A DNA stretch of 64,000 nucleotides from Peromyscus leucopus (lineage: Eukaryota > Chordata > Mammalia > Rodentia > Cricetidae). Every line of letters starts with the position of its first letter. Within the stretch, counting starts at the first letter, position 1. Below, in pieces: positions 1 to 12,800 of this stretch. Where the stretch lies: positions 48,790,953 to 48,854,952 of the forward strand of contig NC_051068.1 in assembly GCF_004664715.2 (NCBI RefSeq), given 5' to 3'. Under the pieces are notes generated by a model, which did not search any database, was not told the DNA's origin, and saw only the letters and a program-made list of their open reading frames with translations. Made by a program: the position numbers and the translations under genes.

Positions 1-2035
1 CTAGCATGTGCTTCAGCATATATGAAAGAACATGATATCTAATCATGCATTTATTGATTCATAAACTCATTCATATACTTATTCACAAAACAATTCTTCT
101 GTTGCTATTGCATTCTGGAACTACACCTGAAATGGAGAATTTATATAATTGGATTTACCTTAATGGAAATTATAAATATACATGAAAAGTAACAGTGCTT
201 GTGGTAGAGGTGACCTTGAAATTACAACAGACAAATTTGTAGAAGATGAGGAAAAAAAGTCCTCTGAAAATTTAAAATTATGCTGTTTTTTTTTTTTCAT
301 GTTAAAACAAAAATTCCAGGTATTGGAGAGTAAAATGAGATTAGTCAAGTGAGAAATTTACAGCATTATAATTTAAAAGGAACTATACCTTACTAAATTA
401 GAAACCTTAAAGATATGTTTAGATTTATTAGATTCATTCAGACATTAAAAGAGGATTAAATAGCTCAATAACTCAAACAGACTCATAACAAACAAGAGGA
501 CTGAGACAATAAGACAAAGCTCATACAGAGATGGATGTATAGCAGAAGTTTGCCAGTATTTCAAAGAAGAGCTACAACCAGCAGTTCTTAAACCATTAAA
601 AAGTAGAAAAAGAAATAAGACTCCCAATCCCTTTCTAGAAAGCCAATATTACATTAAAATGAAAATTGGGTAAAGATACAACCACAATAAAAATAACTTC
701 AAACTGGTATTCCTAATGAACATAGATTCACAAATTCTCACCATAATAATTGCAAATGTAATACAGACACATATCAAAAAGATAAGTGGTAATATCAAGT
801 TGGCTTTATTCTAGACATACATTGATGGCTCAACATGCATACTTCAATACATGTGATAAATCATATAATTTAAAGCAAGAAAAAGCTTTAAAATTTCATG
901 GGCAATAAAGAGGTTGTTGTTAATGATCCAATGGTAGGGAGGGGATGTATGGTACAAAATCGTGTTTGAAAGTAACTCAGGAAGCATGAAAATAGACATT
1001 TGCAGAAAAAGTAGATTATGTTGCTTCATTAGGGGAATTATGAACAAACAGTAATGTTGATAAGCAAGTAAATTCTTATTTATTTGATTTAAGAACTACA
1101 CTGTTTCCTGTGTGACTAATTAAACATCCATATTATAAACAAACCAAGAAATGTTTTAGAAGCTGTTACAATAACAAGTAAGGTATGCAATTGTAGACAG
1201 ACAGAAGAGAATGGATTTAAGAGATTCTAGAAAAATCAAAAGAGAAAAAACAATTTACACTGAATGCAGAATGTCTTGGCAATAGCACAAAGATTTTAGT
1301 ATCCACAAATAGGCAACTATTTATGCAATATTGTAGCCATTTACCCAACGAAAAAGTTTAAGAAAACAAAACAACAACAACAAAAAAACAAACAAAAAGT
1401 CCCAAGTTTAAAGAAAGGAAGCAAAGAAAAGTTGAGGATCATAGCTCTTATTTGAAAGATATTATCGAAATTCAGAGAAAATTGTGGGGGAGTCTAAATA
1501 TTAATAAAACAGTAGTGGAAAGTAGTGATCAGCAAGAGCTAGGATGTATACAAGACATTGATGACAATATATTAACATGGAGAATAATCAACTGTATCAC
1601 ATGCTGACCCAAATCAAGATTAAAGGGGAAATAGTTTAATATAATGACAAATATAATTTATCATGTTCTTAGGAAAATTTCGTTCTATTGTGTTTCAAAA
1701 AAGCACTACTCAAGCTCTTGTCTCTCTAACTCTATAATAAGTTGTCTCAATTTAACACAATCGCCCTGGCTAAGAGTTCTCTAAGAAAAGAATGACTGAT
1801 AGCTTAATTAAGAAGTAGATTTAAAATCTCTGTATATCAAAATATTTATCAAATCATGTTTAAGAGTGTCTTCCAATGCTACATAGTAAGAGTATGTATG
1901 AAATACATGCATATGTACTAACAAAGAATGAGAAAAACTATCAGTTGTCCAAATCCAATAATACTGAAATTTAATGAAGTACTTGAAGATTGTAGTTCAT
2001 TAGTGACATGGGTGAAGACAAATTTACAGTTATTA
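1..2035. other. AT-rich unique sequence, no feature recognised
   Basis: About 2 kb of AT-rich sequence with scattered short A and T runs and no SINE, LTR or L1 signature that I recognise. The open frames are short, overlap on both strands and have no recognisable protein motif. Very old, unrecognisable repeats cannot be excluded. Confidence 0.6.
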
Positions 2036-2053
2036 AAAATGTAGCTAGAAGAT

Positions 2054-2220
2054 GCCGGGCATTGGTGGCGCAGACCTTTAATCCCAGCACTTGGGGCGGC
2101 GGGGGGGGGGGGGGGAGGGCAGAAGCAGGCGAATCTTTTTCAGTTTGAGGCCAGCCTGGTCTATAAAGTGAGATCCAGGAAAGGCACAAAGCTACACAGA
2201 AAAACCCTGTCTCAAAAAAA
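2054..2220 (+). mobile_element. B1 SINE with perfect target-site duplication
   Basis: 7SL-derived B1 in sense orientation. It starts gccgggc, has the cctttaatcccagcactt box, the gaggccagcctggtct block and the ccctgtctc end, followed by an A-tail. The 18-bp target duplication aaaatgtagctagaagat is perfect at 2036-2053 and 2221-2238, so the insertion is young. The 3' variant ccaggaaaggcacaaagc is the form I associate with cricetid rodents. A run of 15 G (2101-2115) interrupts the body where the consensus has gggaggcagag. No coding function. Confidence 0.95.
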
Positions 2221-4371
2221 AAAATGTAGCTAGAAGATATCCTAATCTACAGCTAAGACAGGACTGTTTTTAATAATAGTTTATGCATTTTAACAAGTGG
2301 TGGATGCAGCAACTGTATTCTAGGCAATGGATTGAAATTTTGGCATTTCAAGGTTGTTCATTCAAAGCCTCCTCTGAAAAGTATTATGCAACAAACACAG
2401 GACTGTGAGTTGAACCATAAATCTACAAAATGTTCAATTTAAAATAAATTTTGTAACAAGTAAAGAATAGAAACTGCAGTTTTTAGTACTATGTTGTGCT
2501 ATATATAATTTATAATAACCTTAAGGGAGTTGCAACACCTGAAATTAAATAGGAAATAAAATTATTCCCTGAAGGTACTGAAGGTGGATGCTAGAAATAC
2601 ATTTTCAAACGAGTGCTAAAATTGTTTCTACTATTCTTGAGTGCAGTACTCAGCAGCTGTGGCCTCATTACAAACCCTCATTGCATTTCTCACAATATTA
2701 GTTGAACCTCATGGGTGTGATGTTCTTTACATATGTCATTTTACCCTTAGATATTGTATTCTATGGCAATGTGAATGCTTATTGTAACAGATCACTGTGT
2801 ATCCTAGTTTCTTCTTGTGTGGCTAAAGGAGGGTATTAGTTTGGAATGCTGTCGTTATCATGAAAATCAAGCAATGTTCTCAATCAAAGAACATATAATA
2901 GGCACATAGATTTCCTTAGTATTGATGATGTTTTTATGCGTTCACTTGACAGATATTCAGAGCATCCCTTGTAGGTGCAGGAAAATGATTACAGAGAAAA
3001 ACACAAATTTTTTCACCTTTATATGTCTATGAGATTTTAAATATTCTTTGAAAAAAATAAAAAAACATGTTGAATAAATGTTTAATAATGTTTGATTAAT
3101 TTTTGATCTTTGTATACTCAGTATTACTCATCTATTCCATAAAATAATGCCACCAGTATATTAAAACCCATTGTTCCTTCAATTCAGACAAAAACAAAAA
3201 TTAAATTTTATGGTTGCTTTTACTCAGACTGTTACAATCTTACTGTCCTCTGGGACATATGCTTAGAGAAACAAAGATGATTACAACCTTTTATTTCCCT
3301 GTCATCATGAATAAAGTTTATAGACTACAGTGTAAGACCAACCTTTCTTTTATGCACACATACATTCATTCAGATGTACACACTGTGATTAATTTGATAT
3401 ACAGGAAATATTCATGATGGATAGAAGATAAAATATATGTAGCAACTAATTCTTTAACATTTTGAATAAGCACAATTCACTTTTCCATCCATTCTAGCTT
3501 ATGAAATTTCAGTATCACAAACAAAAATATAACATCTTCTGAAATTCAACTGTCATTATTGTGGAGTTTATACTGATTTGTGTTTTATTTCCCATTGTAA
3601 ATATTCCCATTGCATGTATTCTCACAAGAAGTTTTTGTCCTTTGGAGCTCTATGCTGTGCTGTCGTGTAAAGCAGACTCAAGCCAGCTACATTCTCAAAA
3701 TCTCCAGAATTTTCTCCTTATCTTACATGAAATTGTATTCTACTTTTGGTCTGCCTTAAGGAGAAATGCTTACTTCTCTACATCCTACAAAAAGTTACAC
3801 TTGGTGGACCATGTATAGCCTCCCTGAACAAGTTTCTGTATCACTCAATTTCTACAAAAGATATCTCATACCACATCCTGGTTCTGTGAGTTTTGACATT
3901 GATATAGACTTCTCTGAGGCACATTTTATAGTTTATACTGCAAAATAATATTTTAGGGCAAGTCAATGGTTTTGCAGAGACCAGTAGAAATCCTGAGTGA
4001 GTACAGTGACAAATATCTAGAAATTGGTTTCTTACGGAAAGTATCCATTTGCCTGCAGGGTATTGTGCATTTTATGTTACGAAATTTTTCCAATGCATAA
4101 TAAGATGAAGGCAACAGAGATATTGCATTATTTTAAACAAAATCCAGTCATCTCTAAGATTTCAGTTGTGCTTTTATAACCAGAAGCAGAAAGACAAAAC
4201 AACGTTTTGCATGAAAAACTTCACGGATTAGAAAAAAAAAAGAACTTAAACCACAACACTCCTATTAGAAATACAAAAAAGTCTCATTATGCCAAGTTTC
4301 CAAATTCAATATAACAAATTTAATAACAAATTTTGTACTTGGACTGAAAGAATGAATTATTGGCATAACAT

Positions 4372-4722
4372 TTACACCTGGTGACATTTTTTGATGCTGC
4401 ATAATGTCACTGAGATAGAAAAGCAATTACTATTACTCTTCTTGGGGCAATAACACATTCTCCAAAATAATTCTTTATCCCCAGTTCCAACAAAGAAAGA
4501 GCCAAGTAGAACAAGCTCTCCATTACATTTCATCACCCAAATTGCAGTCCTCATGCGCCAAAGTTTTAAATGGCACACAATCATGGACTTAACATCAGGC
4601 CAAAGGGTTGTAGAGACATTCAGTCCATAAGTGAGTTCGACTTTGATCTGTCTAGAATTACCAGATGCAGATATCATATTTTTCCATAGTTGTGCAAAAC
4701 TGAATATTGACCTATAAATCAA
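4372..4722 (-). other. Unassigned 116-codon open frame
   Basis: A minus-strand frame starting MIYRSIFSFAQLWKNMISAS and ending at the stop after KKCHQV. The frame is open upstream of the ATG for about 12 more codons to a TAA. It contains several Trp and Cys residues and a short hydrophobic stretch near residues 70-80. I recognise no family. There is no visible promoter, splice context or poly(A) tail. It may be a decayed retrocopy fragment or chance; nothing here supports calling a gene. Confidence 0.2.
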
Positions 4723-5921
4723 ATGATCTGCAATCTCACTGGAATTTTAATGCTAGAATTTTCGAGAATATGAATGACAAACACAGACTGATCTGTTATG
4801 TTGTAGTAGAAGAGTATTTAAAAACTATTTTATGTATCGGATCTTTGGTGAACTTAAAACAATTACCTTCATCTGTTCTGTGTACTTTCTTCAAAAGTAA
4901 GAGATTGTAGTAATGTCCCAAGAAATTTTTAGTGCTGCTAATGAATGAAAAAATAACAAAGTTTTCGGTGTAGTAATGTACCTGAGAACTGCACAGAGTA
5001 CTGGACTTTATTTACTTAGTACTTTCAGAAGGATTCCCAAACTGATGTCTATATTGATAAGGTTGAGGTCGTCACATAGAATAAATAGAAAGGCATGTTC
5101 AGATTCAAGTTGCATTTATGGGAAGGTGATGCAATAGAGAAGATTGAAGGTAAGATCGTAGGAGCTCATTGATGGGCTTCGATAGCAGGGTGAATGAGAA
5201 AGAGAAATGACTTCCTGTTACATCTGGTGGCTGTAGTACCTGCTGTGTTAAGAATAGATAACAGCCACTAGGAATGAAGTCAAGGAATTGTAAGCCTAAA
5301 ATTGTCAGAGACTATTTTCAGAAAGTTTGAAAACATCCTCTATGTAACTGGATTTTCTTCACATATCTCAGAAAATAAATAATATTGCTTAAATTATTTG
5401 CATAGATCATTGGATATGAAAAATCAGCAACATCCGTTAAATCAGACAAGGGAGGTATTTATTGAGATGAAATATTGTCATTAGTTTGATTTATTTGCCA
5501 TAGTATCTTTAATAAAACTTAGTACTTGAGTAGTTGAACATGTAGAAGGTGCATGTAGGCACTGAGTTTTGAGCTCCCAAGCATTAACATGGCTCTTGTC
5601 TGCCAATTTTCTGGAAGTAGAACAGTTTGCATATCTTCCCGGAAGAAAATGCTGCATGTATAAGAGTTACACGAATGTTTACATGAGAATTATTCCCTAA
5701 AGGAACATAACTACCGTATTTAAAACACTTGTTTAAATGTAGACCAATAGGGAGATATTTTAACCTGAGAAATAATGGCACTTCAAAAAGAGTGCCACTT
5801 CAATATACAAATGCTTCAAGAAGTAAAAGATTGGCATGTGGATTCACTTTCTCATCAACACAAGATAAAAGAACTTTGGAGATGGAGAGTTAAAACTTCA
5901 TAAGCTTGCTGATTTTGCTCA

Positions 5922-5974
5922 CTGGACACTTTGTGCACTGAACACTGAGCACATCATGTGCACTGAATGTCCAG
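5922..5974. repeat. Imperfect inverted repeat (hairpin)
   Basis: Arms ctggacactttgtgcac and gtgcactgaatgtccag can pair at 14 of 17 positions around a 19-base loop. No transposon ends or target duplications are evident. This is probably a chance palindrome or a remnant of a small DNA transposon. Confidence 0.4.
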
Positions 5975-7344
5975 CTCTTTGAACTAACATAAAGGGATGG
6001 TTTGTATTTTAATTTACTCATTTCACAATTTACTGAGACCATCTCCTAGCACTAGCCACGGATGAGGAAAAAGTGCATCACAATTTATTCCTTACTGTTC
6101 TGTGATAGCGAGCTATCATTAGGCCCGTTTTTCTATTGCATTCAGAAAAAGCTTTCCAAACTTCGTAGGTTTGGTAATGTCATTTTAAAACCACTAAGTC
6201 TACTAGGAATAGTACTCTATAGAATATGAGTGTTCAGTAAACACAGAAATTATTAAAAACAACTTTGCAGTTTTTATTGAAATGGCTCTTCCATATTTAT
6301 CACCCTCAGAATCAATTTCCTTCCAGATTGATACTCTTACACGGCCTCTAAAGATCATTTGGAAAAATACAAAGTAGAAAGGTATCAGGGTGATTATTTT
6401 TAGGAAAATAATAAAAATGAAATCCCACTGTTCATAAGTATAAAAAGGATATGGTTCAGCCATCTCTACACAAACTGCTCATACATTTTTAGACTGGTTT
6501 TATCTGTCTCTTTCAAAGCAACAGAAGTAAAACTAAACATTGATTCTTTTGAAATTATGTATTCTTGTGAAAATGGAATAAAAATTTAAACATCTGGTTT
6601 TCAAGTAAAATAATCTTTCAGTATTTCAAGTCTATGTATACAAATTAACTGAAACAGTGTTTTATTATCTTAAAAATGAAATTGAAAACCGTAAGAGGCA
6701 TGGTATTTCACACAAAAATATATTATGATTAAAACATAATAAAATGTCTTCATGTGCCTTTTTCTTTCATGTTATACACAGGTAAGTATATATATTAATG
6801 AACAATGGTGTATTTAACTCTGCTTGGGGAATTAGTTAATTTAAGATTTCATAGGTTTCAGTTTTAGAAGTTCACAACATTATATTTTATTATGAACATA
6901 TATCACCATTTTATTTCATGTCTCTTTTAGCTTATCATAGATACTATGACTTTACTCACAAGACTCAGAGTTTAATACATACATAAATATGTGTGTATGT
7001 TATAATGAAAGGATTCAGTCGGTGTATCTCTATCTCTTGGTTAATTAATTTTGTAAGTACCTATTATTCCTAGCTTGCATACTTAAAACTATAAAGTAAA
7101 TTACTCACACAAATGATGAAATAAGTGTGGTTTCCCTAGAACTGATCTGAAATGAGGTGGAGAATTACATGTAAGGAATCTGAGAATCTCGTCCTCTGCT
7201 TGAAGCAGGCCCCCCACCCCAACACACACTGAGCCAAAGGTAGAAGGAGACCCACGGCTTTGGAAAGCAGTGGCTGCGCAGGAGATGTGGACACAAGAGG
7301 AACATTGCCATCTGGATAGCCAATCTATTGTAGTTTGCAATTTC

Positions 7345-7815
7345 TTTTTTAAGTCTATTTATTTTTCATGTTTACATATCAATCACCGTTCCCCCTCCTT
7401 CCCCTTTTCCTGCTCCCACTTCTCCCCACCCCACCCCACTCTTCAGAGAGGGTCTTGAGGGGTCATCAAAGTCTGGCATACCAAGTTGAGGTAGGCCCAA
7501 GCTCCTCCACTACTGCAACAATGCTGAGCAAGGTTTCCCACCATAGGGAATGGGCTCCAACAAAAGCCAGTTCATGCACCAGGGAAAATCCTGGTCCCAT
7601 TGCCAGGGTCTCCACAAAGAGATCAAGCCAACTGCCACATTCAGAGGGCCTAAGTCTATCCTATGCAGGTCCCCTAGTGGTCAGTCCAGAGTCCATGAGC
7701 TCCCACTTGGGTCAGCTGTCTCTGCGGTTTTCCCCATGATGATCTTGACCGCTCCTTGCTCATACAGTCCCTCCTCCCTCTCTTCAAGTGCACTCCAGGT
7801 GCAATTTCTAAGTCA
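7345..7815 (-). mobile_element. L1 (Lx-type) 3' UTR fragment
   Basis: On the plus strand this begins with a T-rich block (reverse of an L1 3' terminus), then a pyrimidine-rich ccccaccccacccc segment, then typical antisense Lx 3'-UTR wording such as ccaccatagggaatgggctc, gttcatgcaccaggg and ccatgatgatcttgacc. It is not inverted, unlike the related copies at 13.1 and 56.6 kb. Open frames across it on the plus strand (7368-7739, 7550-7819) are incidental. Confidence 0.8.
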
Positions 7816-8086
7816 GTGAATTCTGTACAGAGAAACTATGGACTGAGTCAGAGGAATGGCACTTGAGGTTGTTCCCTGGTCAACATGCATATACACATCT
7901 ATGTATATGCACTGCACAGACATGTGTATCTACATTCATAAACACACACACACAACATCAAAAAAGGTATATGCATGTGTAACTGTTAAGGCCTTATTAT
8001 GACAATAATATAGAACTCCCATTACTTCTGAAGAGGAAAAGATATTTGAGGGCAAGAAATATGGATATCCTTCTAATTCACCCTAT

Positions 8087-8110
8087 TTCTTTGAAAAATA
8101 TTTATTTGTT

Positions 8111-8156
<46 letters not shown>

Positions 8157-8285
8157 ATGTGCCTAACTGTGCATATATATATAGAAGCCTGTTGATGTTA
8201 GAAAGGACATCAGATCCCCTGAGAATGAAATTACAGGTGTTTGTGAGCTACCATGTAGGTGCTGGGAACCTAATCTGGGTCCTCT
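8087..8285 (-). mobile_element. B2/B3-type SINE with internal TG tract
   Basis: tRNA-derived SINE read in antisense: the A-rich tail appears as atttatttgtt, followed by a TG repeat (8113-8160), then catcagatcccctgag, ttgtgagctaccatgtaggt and gctgggaacc, which are the reversed SINE body. Divergent from consensus, so not recent. Confidence 0.8.
8113..8160. repeat. (TG)n microsatellite
   Basis: About 17 uninterrupted GT units followed by TATG-interrupted units, inside the antisense SINE at 8087-8285. The open frame across it encodes only a Cys/Val repeat and is not a gene. Confidence 0.95.
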
Positions 8286-8290
8286 TTTCT

Positions 8291-8373
8291 CTTTGTCTGT
8301 CTGTCTGCCCCCCGTCTCTCTGTCTCTCTCTCTCTCTGTGTGTGTCTCTCTCTCTGTCTGTCTCTGCTCTGTC

Positions 8374-8404
<31 letters not shown>

Positions 8405-8418
8405 GTCTCTGTCTCTCA
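8291..8418. repeat. Pyrimidine-rich (TCTG/TC)n simple repeat
   Basis: Mixed CTGT, TCTC and CTCTGT units over about 130 bases, adjoining the 3' flank of the SINE. The Ser/Leu/Val-rich and, on the other strand, Arg/Glu-rich open frames here are low-complexity artefacts. The homopurine-homopyrimidine bias could allow triplex structure. Confidence 0.9.
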
Positions 8419-10319
8419 GTGTGTTTGTGTTTCTTCTTTTTAGTTTTTTCTCTCTCCCTTTTCCAGCTGAGCTTTTTCTAAGTGAAATACAGTAAGGCAA
8501 AAGATATTATCTGCTATAAAGACTCCTGACTCTCTATGGGAAAAGACAGTGGATTTTCTGCAAATTCAATTCAGACATCCCTGCTTATGTGTACTGAGGT
8601 AATGTGCTTCTGGGACTCAGCACCTTGGAATCCTTCCTTATATGATTGCCCATGTTGCCGAGGAAATGGAACAATGAACTTTATGGACTTGAGAATGTTT
8701 CTCTGAGCATTACAGGACATGGGAAAGCACACACTGTTGGCTGTTGAATTTCTCCTATTTTGTGGGGGCAGGAATGCTTTCTGTCTCAAACTTGATATAG
8801 GAGTACAGGGTAGCATAATTTTCCACCTTAGGAGGGAACATCTAGTGACCTTTTGAGAAAATATGTAGGGGATGCCTATGCCTAGGTTTTAGTTATAGAT
8901 TAAAGAGGAACAATGGCCATCTGAGAATGGGCAGACCGACTTGGGGCAAAAGTAAAATGGGCAGTTCTTAACAACACTATGTAACTTGGCATGTAAACTA
9001 GTGTGTATCTTCTCACCTATGTTTTTTATGCTACACGTTAACAATTAACTTAATAAAACTTTCAATTAAAAGTTGAATTCTCTATTTCTTATTTGTTATA
9101 CTGTGTCAGAGCAGACCTGAAATAATTTAATAATTCTAAGAGAAAAAATGCACCCTAATAAAATGTAAGATCACATTTTCAAAGTGATTTATTTCATGAA
9201 ATGGTATTAGTTATGCTTGAAAACTGTTTCTAAGCAAAAGAATATATATTTGGTAATCAATATTGACATACAATTTGCTTGCACAAATATGATTATCATA
9301 TACATTTTAATATTTTGTGTATGGTAAACATTCATCAGTTATGATCCTCATATTTCAAGATCAATATAAATTTTTAAATGAATCTAAATAACATAACTTT
9401 GTATGATTTTGAATGCATTATGTTTATAATATTACACTAAATCTTATTAAAGTACTAATAAGAATAAAAAGCACTTAATGATTATATATGAGTGTTTGTA
9501 CCTAATTAATTTTAACTAATGTTTTATGTCATTTTTATAAATACACTAGATCAAAATAGAGGTTAGAGATTCTGAATTTAAATACTAAAAAGACAATATA
9601 ATGCAATCAATACTTGTGAAACTTTAAAGTACTCTACATTTTATCTGGATGTTGATTTTTTTTATTCTTCTTTTTAATCATGGAAGACCTCATTTATTGT
9701 TAGCAATAATTATGTATTACTCTAAGTTAAGATTCACCGCTGTTGTTATTAAGAAGTATGATATGTATATTTGAGTATTTCTTATCATTTTTCTGATTGC
9801 TTTTACATTTAGACTGGTAATTAAAATATTACAGTAATATACTCACGATTGTATATTGGGAAAGTTTTGTTCACTTTTGTACACATAATTAATCCAAGCC
9901 TTATTTGATAGTGTTAGTAACTTTTCCACAACAGTTTAAAACAAAGCTACACAGAGTCAAGTGGTATTAGTGACAAAAGTTGAATAATGCATTATCCATG
10001 ATGCAATGGAGTGCATTCCTTACATCTTTATTCTTTCATTCAAAGGATCCTTGCAAGATTCTCAGAAAATAATTAAGATTAATGAAATCATGTAAAAATA
10101 CTGAATTATAACTTCACCCAACCAATATCCTGCCACTATCTACTTGGCATTGGTCCTTTAAAATATCTGCTATAAAATGAGGTAAGATCATAATAACACT
10201 ACAATAATTTAACCATGTACAATTGGAGCTTCATATTTTTTAATTGTATGTGGAGGGGGCATATGTGTGTAGAGTCCCAGAATTGACATTGTATGTGTTC
10301 CTTGATTGTTTTCCACTTT
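8419..10319. other. AT-rich unique sequence
   Basis: No recognisable repeat or gene. The 5' part (about 8570-8830) is less AT-rich and has an 81-codon minus-strand frame with no recognisable motif. From about 9060 on the sequence is very AT-rich. Confidence 0.5.
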
Positions 10320-10447
10320 ATTGAGACAAGGTAACTTAATTTAATCCAGTTTTCTACAATTCTGTTTAGCTTAAATAACCAAGTCACAACTTACCCAACT
10401 GCTGCCCCATGAATGCTGGGATTATAGAAGCCATGATGCCTGTCTGG
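10320..10447 (-). mobile_element. Old B1/7SL-derived SINE remnant
   Basis: Contains ttgagacaaggt and, further on, ctgggattatagaagccatgatgcctg, matching the reverse complement of the 7SL-derived SINE A/B-box half. The middle is highly diverged. Probably a proto-B1-age insertion. Confidence 0.5.
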
Positions 10448-11015
10448 ATTTTGTATGTTTTCTGAAGAATTGAATACACAGCAAGTTCTATGTCCATTGA
10501 GGATTCTTTGCAACTCTGAATGCCTTAATAATCTTTACATAATGTACAAATAAATAGCATTTTTTCAAGTGACTTAGCGATATACAACCCTCAGAATTGC
10601 ATTTAGAGTTCAAGGGGGACAACTATATTTTTTTCACATTTATTTCCCTCCTTCCCATAGTCATAAAGACTAAAACATACCTCCGTCCTGTCTCATCACA
10701 TAAATTTGCTTCTTAGACAAGTAATATTGCATCTGTTTTTAACTGCCATGTTGTCTGTTCCTCATTGCCTCAGTTTTTGTTAAAATTTTGTTAAGGTCTA
10801 TACACCTAATGTTCTTTACAAATGCTCATGTGTTGAAATGTTTCTTAATCACTCCCATGCTCCTGCCTCAACAGGCACCTCCTGTGTAACTTTCCCAATA
10901 AATGATATCTTCTTTTACTTTTGAGCAATCAATCTCAGAAATACTAATGAATCTTTCTGGGTTAGAAATTTAGGAGAAAAACTGACAAATGAAGTGCAAT
11001 CTGTGGATGAAGTAG
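10448..11015. other. Unassigned AT-rich interval
   Basis: About 570 bases between two SINE remnants. I see nothing that I can name in it. Confidence 0.5.
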
Positions 11016-11172
11016 CTATTGGAATTGGTGCCAACCATTTTAGCATAATTGATGAGTTCCAGGTTAATAAGAGACTTTGTATCATAAGTAAGTAGACAAT
11101 ATTTCTGAGAAAAAACAACCAAGGTGTTTTCTGGCCTTCGCATATACCTGCACACAAGTACGTTCACACACA

Positions 11173-11214
<42 letters not shown>

Positions 11215-11224
11215 ACACACACAC
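11016..11224 (+). mobile_element. B4-type SINE with (CA)n tail
   Basis: Diverged sense B4: a gatgagttccaggttaataagagac block followed by tttctggccttcgcatatacc and a CA-rich tail, the usual order of B4/RSINE 3' halves. The tail is a long CA tract (11165-11224) interrupted once by cc. The 5' boundary is approximate. Confidence 0.6.
11165..11224. repeat. (CA)n microsatellite
   Basis: Sixty bases of CA units with a single ACC interruption and one ATAC interruption, grown from the 3' tail of the B4-type SINE. Confidence 0.95.
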
Positions 11225-12099
11225 TTCGAGCAGGCCCTCTGTTCTCTGCATTTAGTTGATTTATTTTATATCAAAAGTTATGATTATGGAAGGGAATGAT
11301 GTTGACCATTTCTCAGAAGTTATTCTAGAACTTTAAAATAGAAGCAACATAATGTATAGTCTGAATTTTGAATTTTACAAGTGTTAACCATTTTTTATTT
11401 AAACTGCTAGTTGAAACAGTGCTAATTTCTTTTTAGCAAAACTCAACTTTGTTTTGATAGAGTGTGTTTTACTTCAACTGCTGCACTGCCTAAGATATGA
11501 AGTATTTTAATGTAAGGATTGGGAGTAGAGATCATTTCCAGTGTTAAAATTACACACATCAATACTCTAGCTTTTGTTACCAGATTGATTCAATTGAACA
11601 TATTTTGAATGTAACATAATAGTACATTGATTTGGACACTTTTTCAAATATCATGAAATATGGTGACATCTATGAAAACCGTAACTGTTATGATGCAATT
11701 ATATTAAGAACATAAGAGTCTTTAAAATTATTTTTGCATGAAATTATAGTAGGTATGTAGAATTAAGTGAAGATTAAGATACTAACAACACATTAGCATG
11801 TTGAAGATTAAAAAATACTAGACAGGTATGCTTTATGTTCATTGCTGAAACACAAGACAGCTGATATTTATATAAATATCATGAAGAAATTTAAAGGTGA
11901 GAGATAGTTTAAAACAATGCATTGGGATTGTGGTAAAGTTTTTTATACAATAAAAAACCAAGATTTTTTAAATAATAAATCAAAATAGATTTTTTTAAAG
12001 TAAGTCATACATAGACAACAAGTACATGAAAAAGCACAGTGTAACTGTCCACTAAATGCATGCCAAAGACAGACTGAGAATGACTTTTCATCAAAAAGA
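11225..12099. other. AT-rich unique sequence
   Basis: About 870 bases with no recognisable repeat or gene. Confidence 0.5.
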
Positions 12100-12310
12100 T
12101 GGGAGATAAAAAGATACTGATGATGATATAGAGAAAGTATATCTTTCATTGCCCATGGTAGGAATATAAATTTGTGTGACCATATTAAAAAGTGACAGTT
12201 CTTAAAATTTAAATAATAAATCTTTCATGTAGTCCAGTAATCCCACTCTGAGACATTTGTCTAAAAGAAATGAAATATGTATGGTGAATCTAAATCTTAA
12301 TTCCCTTGGT
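12100..12310 (+). mobile_element. Ancient L1 (L1M-age) ORF2 3' fragment, part 1
   Basis: Diverged sense L1 wording: cattgcccatggtaggaata followed by aatcccactctgagacattt and aaaagaaatgaaatatgt, corresponding to the distal part of ORF2 in old mammalian L1s. Many mutations and no open frame. It continues after the B3 SINE at 12378-12548. Confidence 0.55.
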
Positions 12311-12377
12311 CATCTGAGAATTATTTGTACTAATTAAGAAATGTGTACTGACAAAATTAGTGGGTATAAAACACTTG

Positions 12378-12548
12378 ATGCAGAGATCTGAATACCTAAA
12401 TATGACCCTGAAACACATGTGAAAGTGAAGGGAGTGGACCAACTATATAAGTTGTCTTACTTCTTCTGTCTTTCACAAGTACACCATGACTTGCTCACCC
12501 TTACATGTATATCACACAATAATAATGATAATACTTTAATAAGAAATA
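12378..12548 (+). mobile_element. B3-type SINE, old
   Basis: Recognisable pieces in order are gaccctgaaacacatgtgaa, a ggaccaactatataagttgt segment, tttcacaagtacaccatgac and a tail of AATAATAATGATAA. These fit the B3 body with heavy divergence. It sits between two pieces of the same ancient L1, which suggests insertion into it. Confidence 0.55.
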
Positions 12549-12800
12549 TGAAGATGAGTGTACATCAACTGATAAAACAATAAAGATCAAGGTTGTATAC
12601 CTACACAATTTAATAAAATTCTGCCATAAAAATGCTATTATATGCCCCAACATGAATGCTTTTGAAATCATGGTGTACACTGAAATAAGCCAGGATCAGA
12701 AACGCAGAAGTGGAAGCACTTACTCTACTCCTAGGTGGAATTAAGCATTTTCATTCCGCAGTAGTGCAGATGGGTATAGTGGCTACATAAGCTGGAGAGG
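12549..12800 (+). mobile_element. Ancient L1 fragment, part 2
   Basis: Contains aattctgccataaaaatgct and, further on, gaaataagccaggatcagaa and acttactctactcctaggtg, the end of ORF2 and start of the 3' UTR in old L1s. Together with 12100-12310 it forms one plus-strand insertion split by a B3. Confidence 0.6.

Larger units (their letters stand above)
2239..7340. other. AT-rich unique sequence, 5.1 kb
   Basis: Long AT-rich stretch without recognisable interspersed repeats, apart from the open frame and the imperfect hairpin listed separately. The last 200 bases (about 7150-7340) are richer in G+C and I could not assign them to any family. Confidence 0.5.

Noticed and set aside
7368..7819. Overlapping plus-strand frames of 123 and 89 codons
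   Set aside because: They lie inside an antisense L1 3' UTR.
8117..8500. Open frames of 62-108 codons on both strands
   Set aside because: They translate TG and TC simple repeats into Cys/Val/Ser/Leu or Arg/Glu repeats; low-complexity artefacts.
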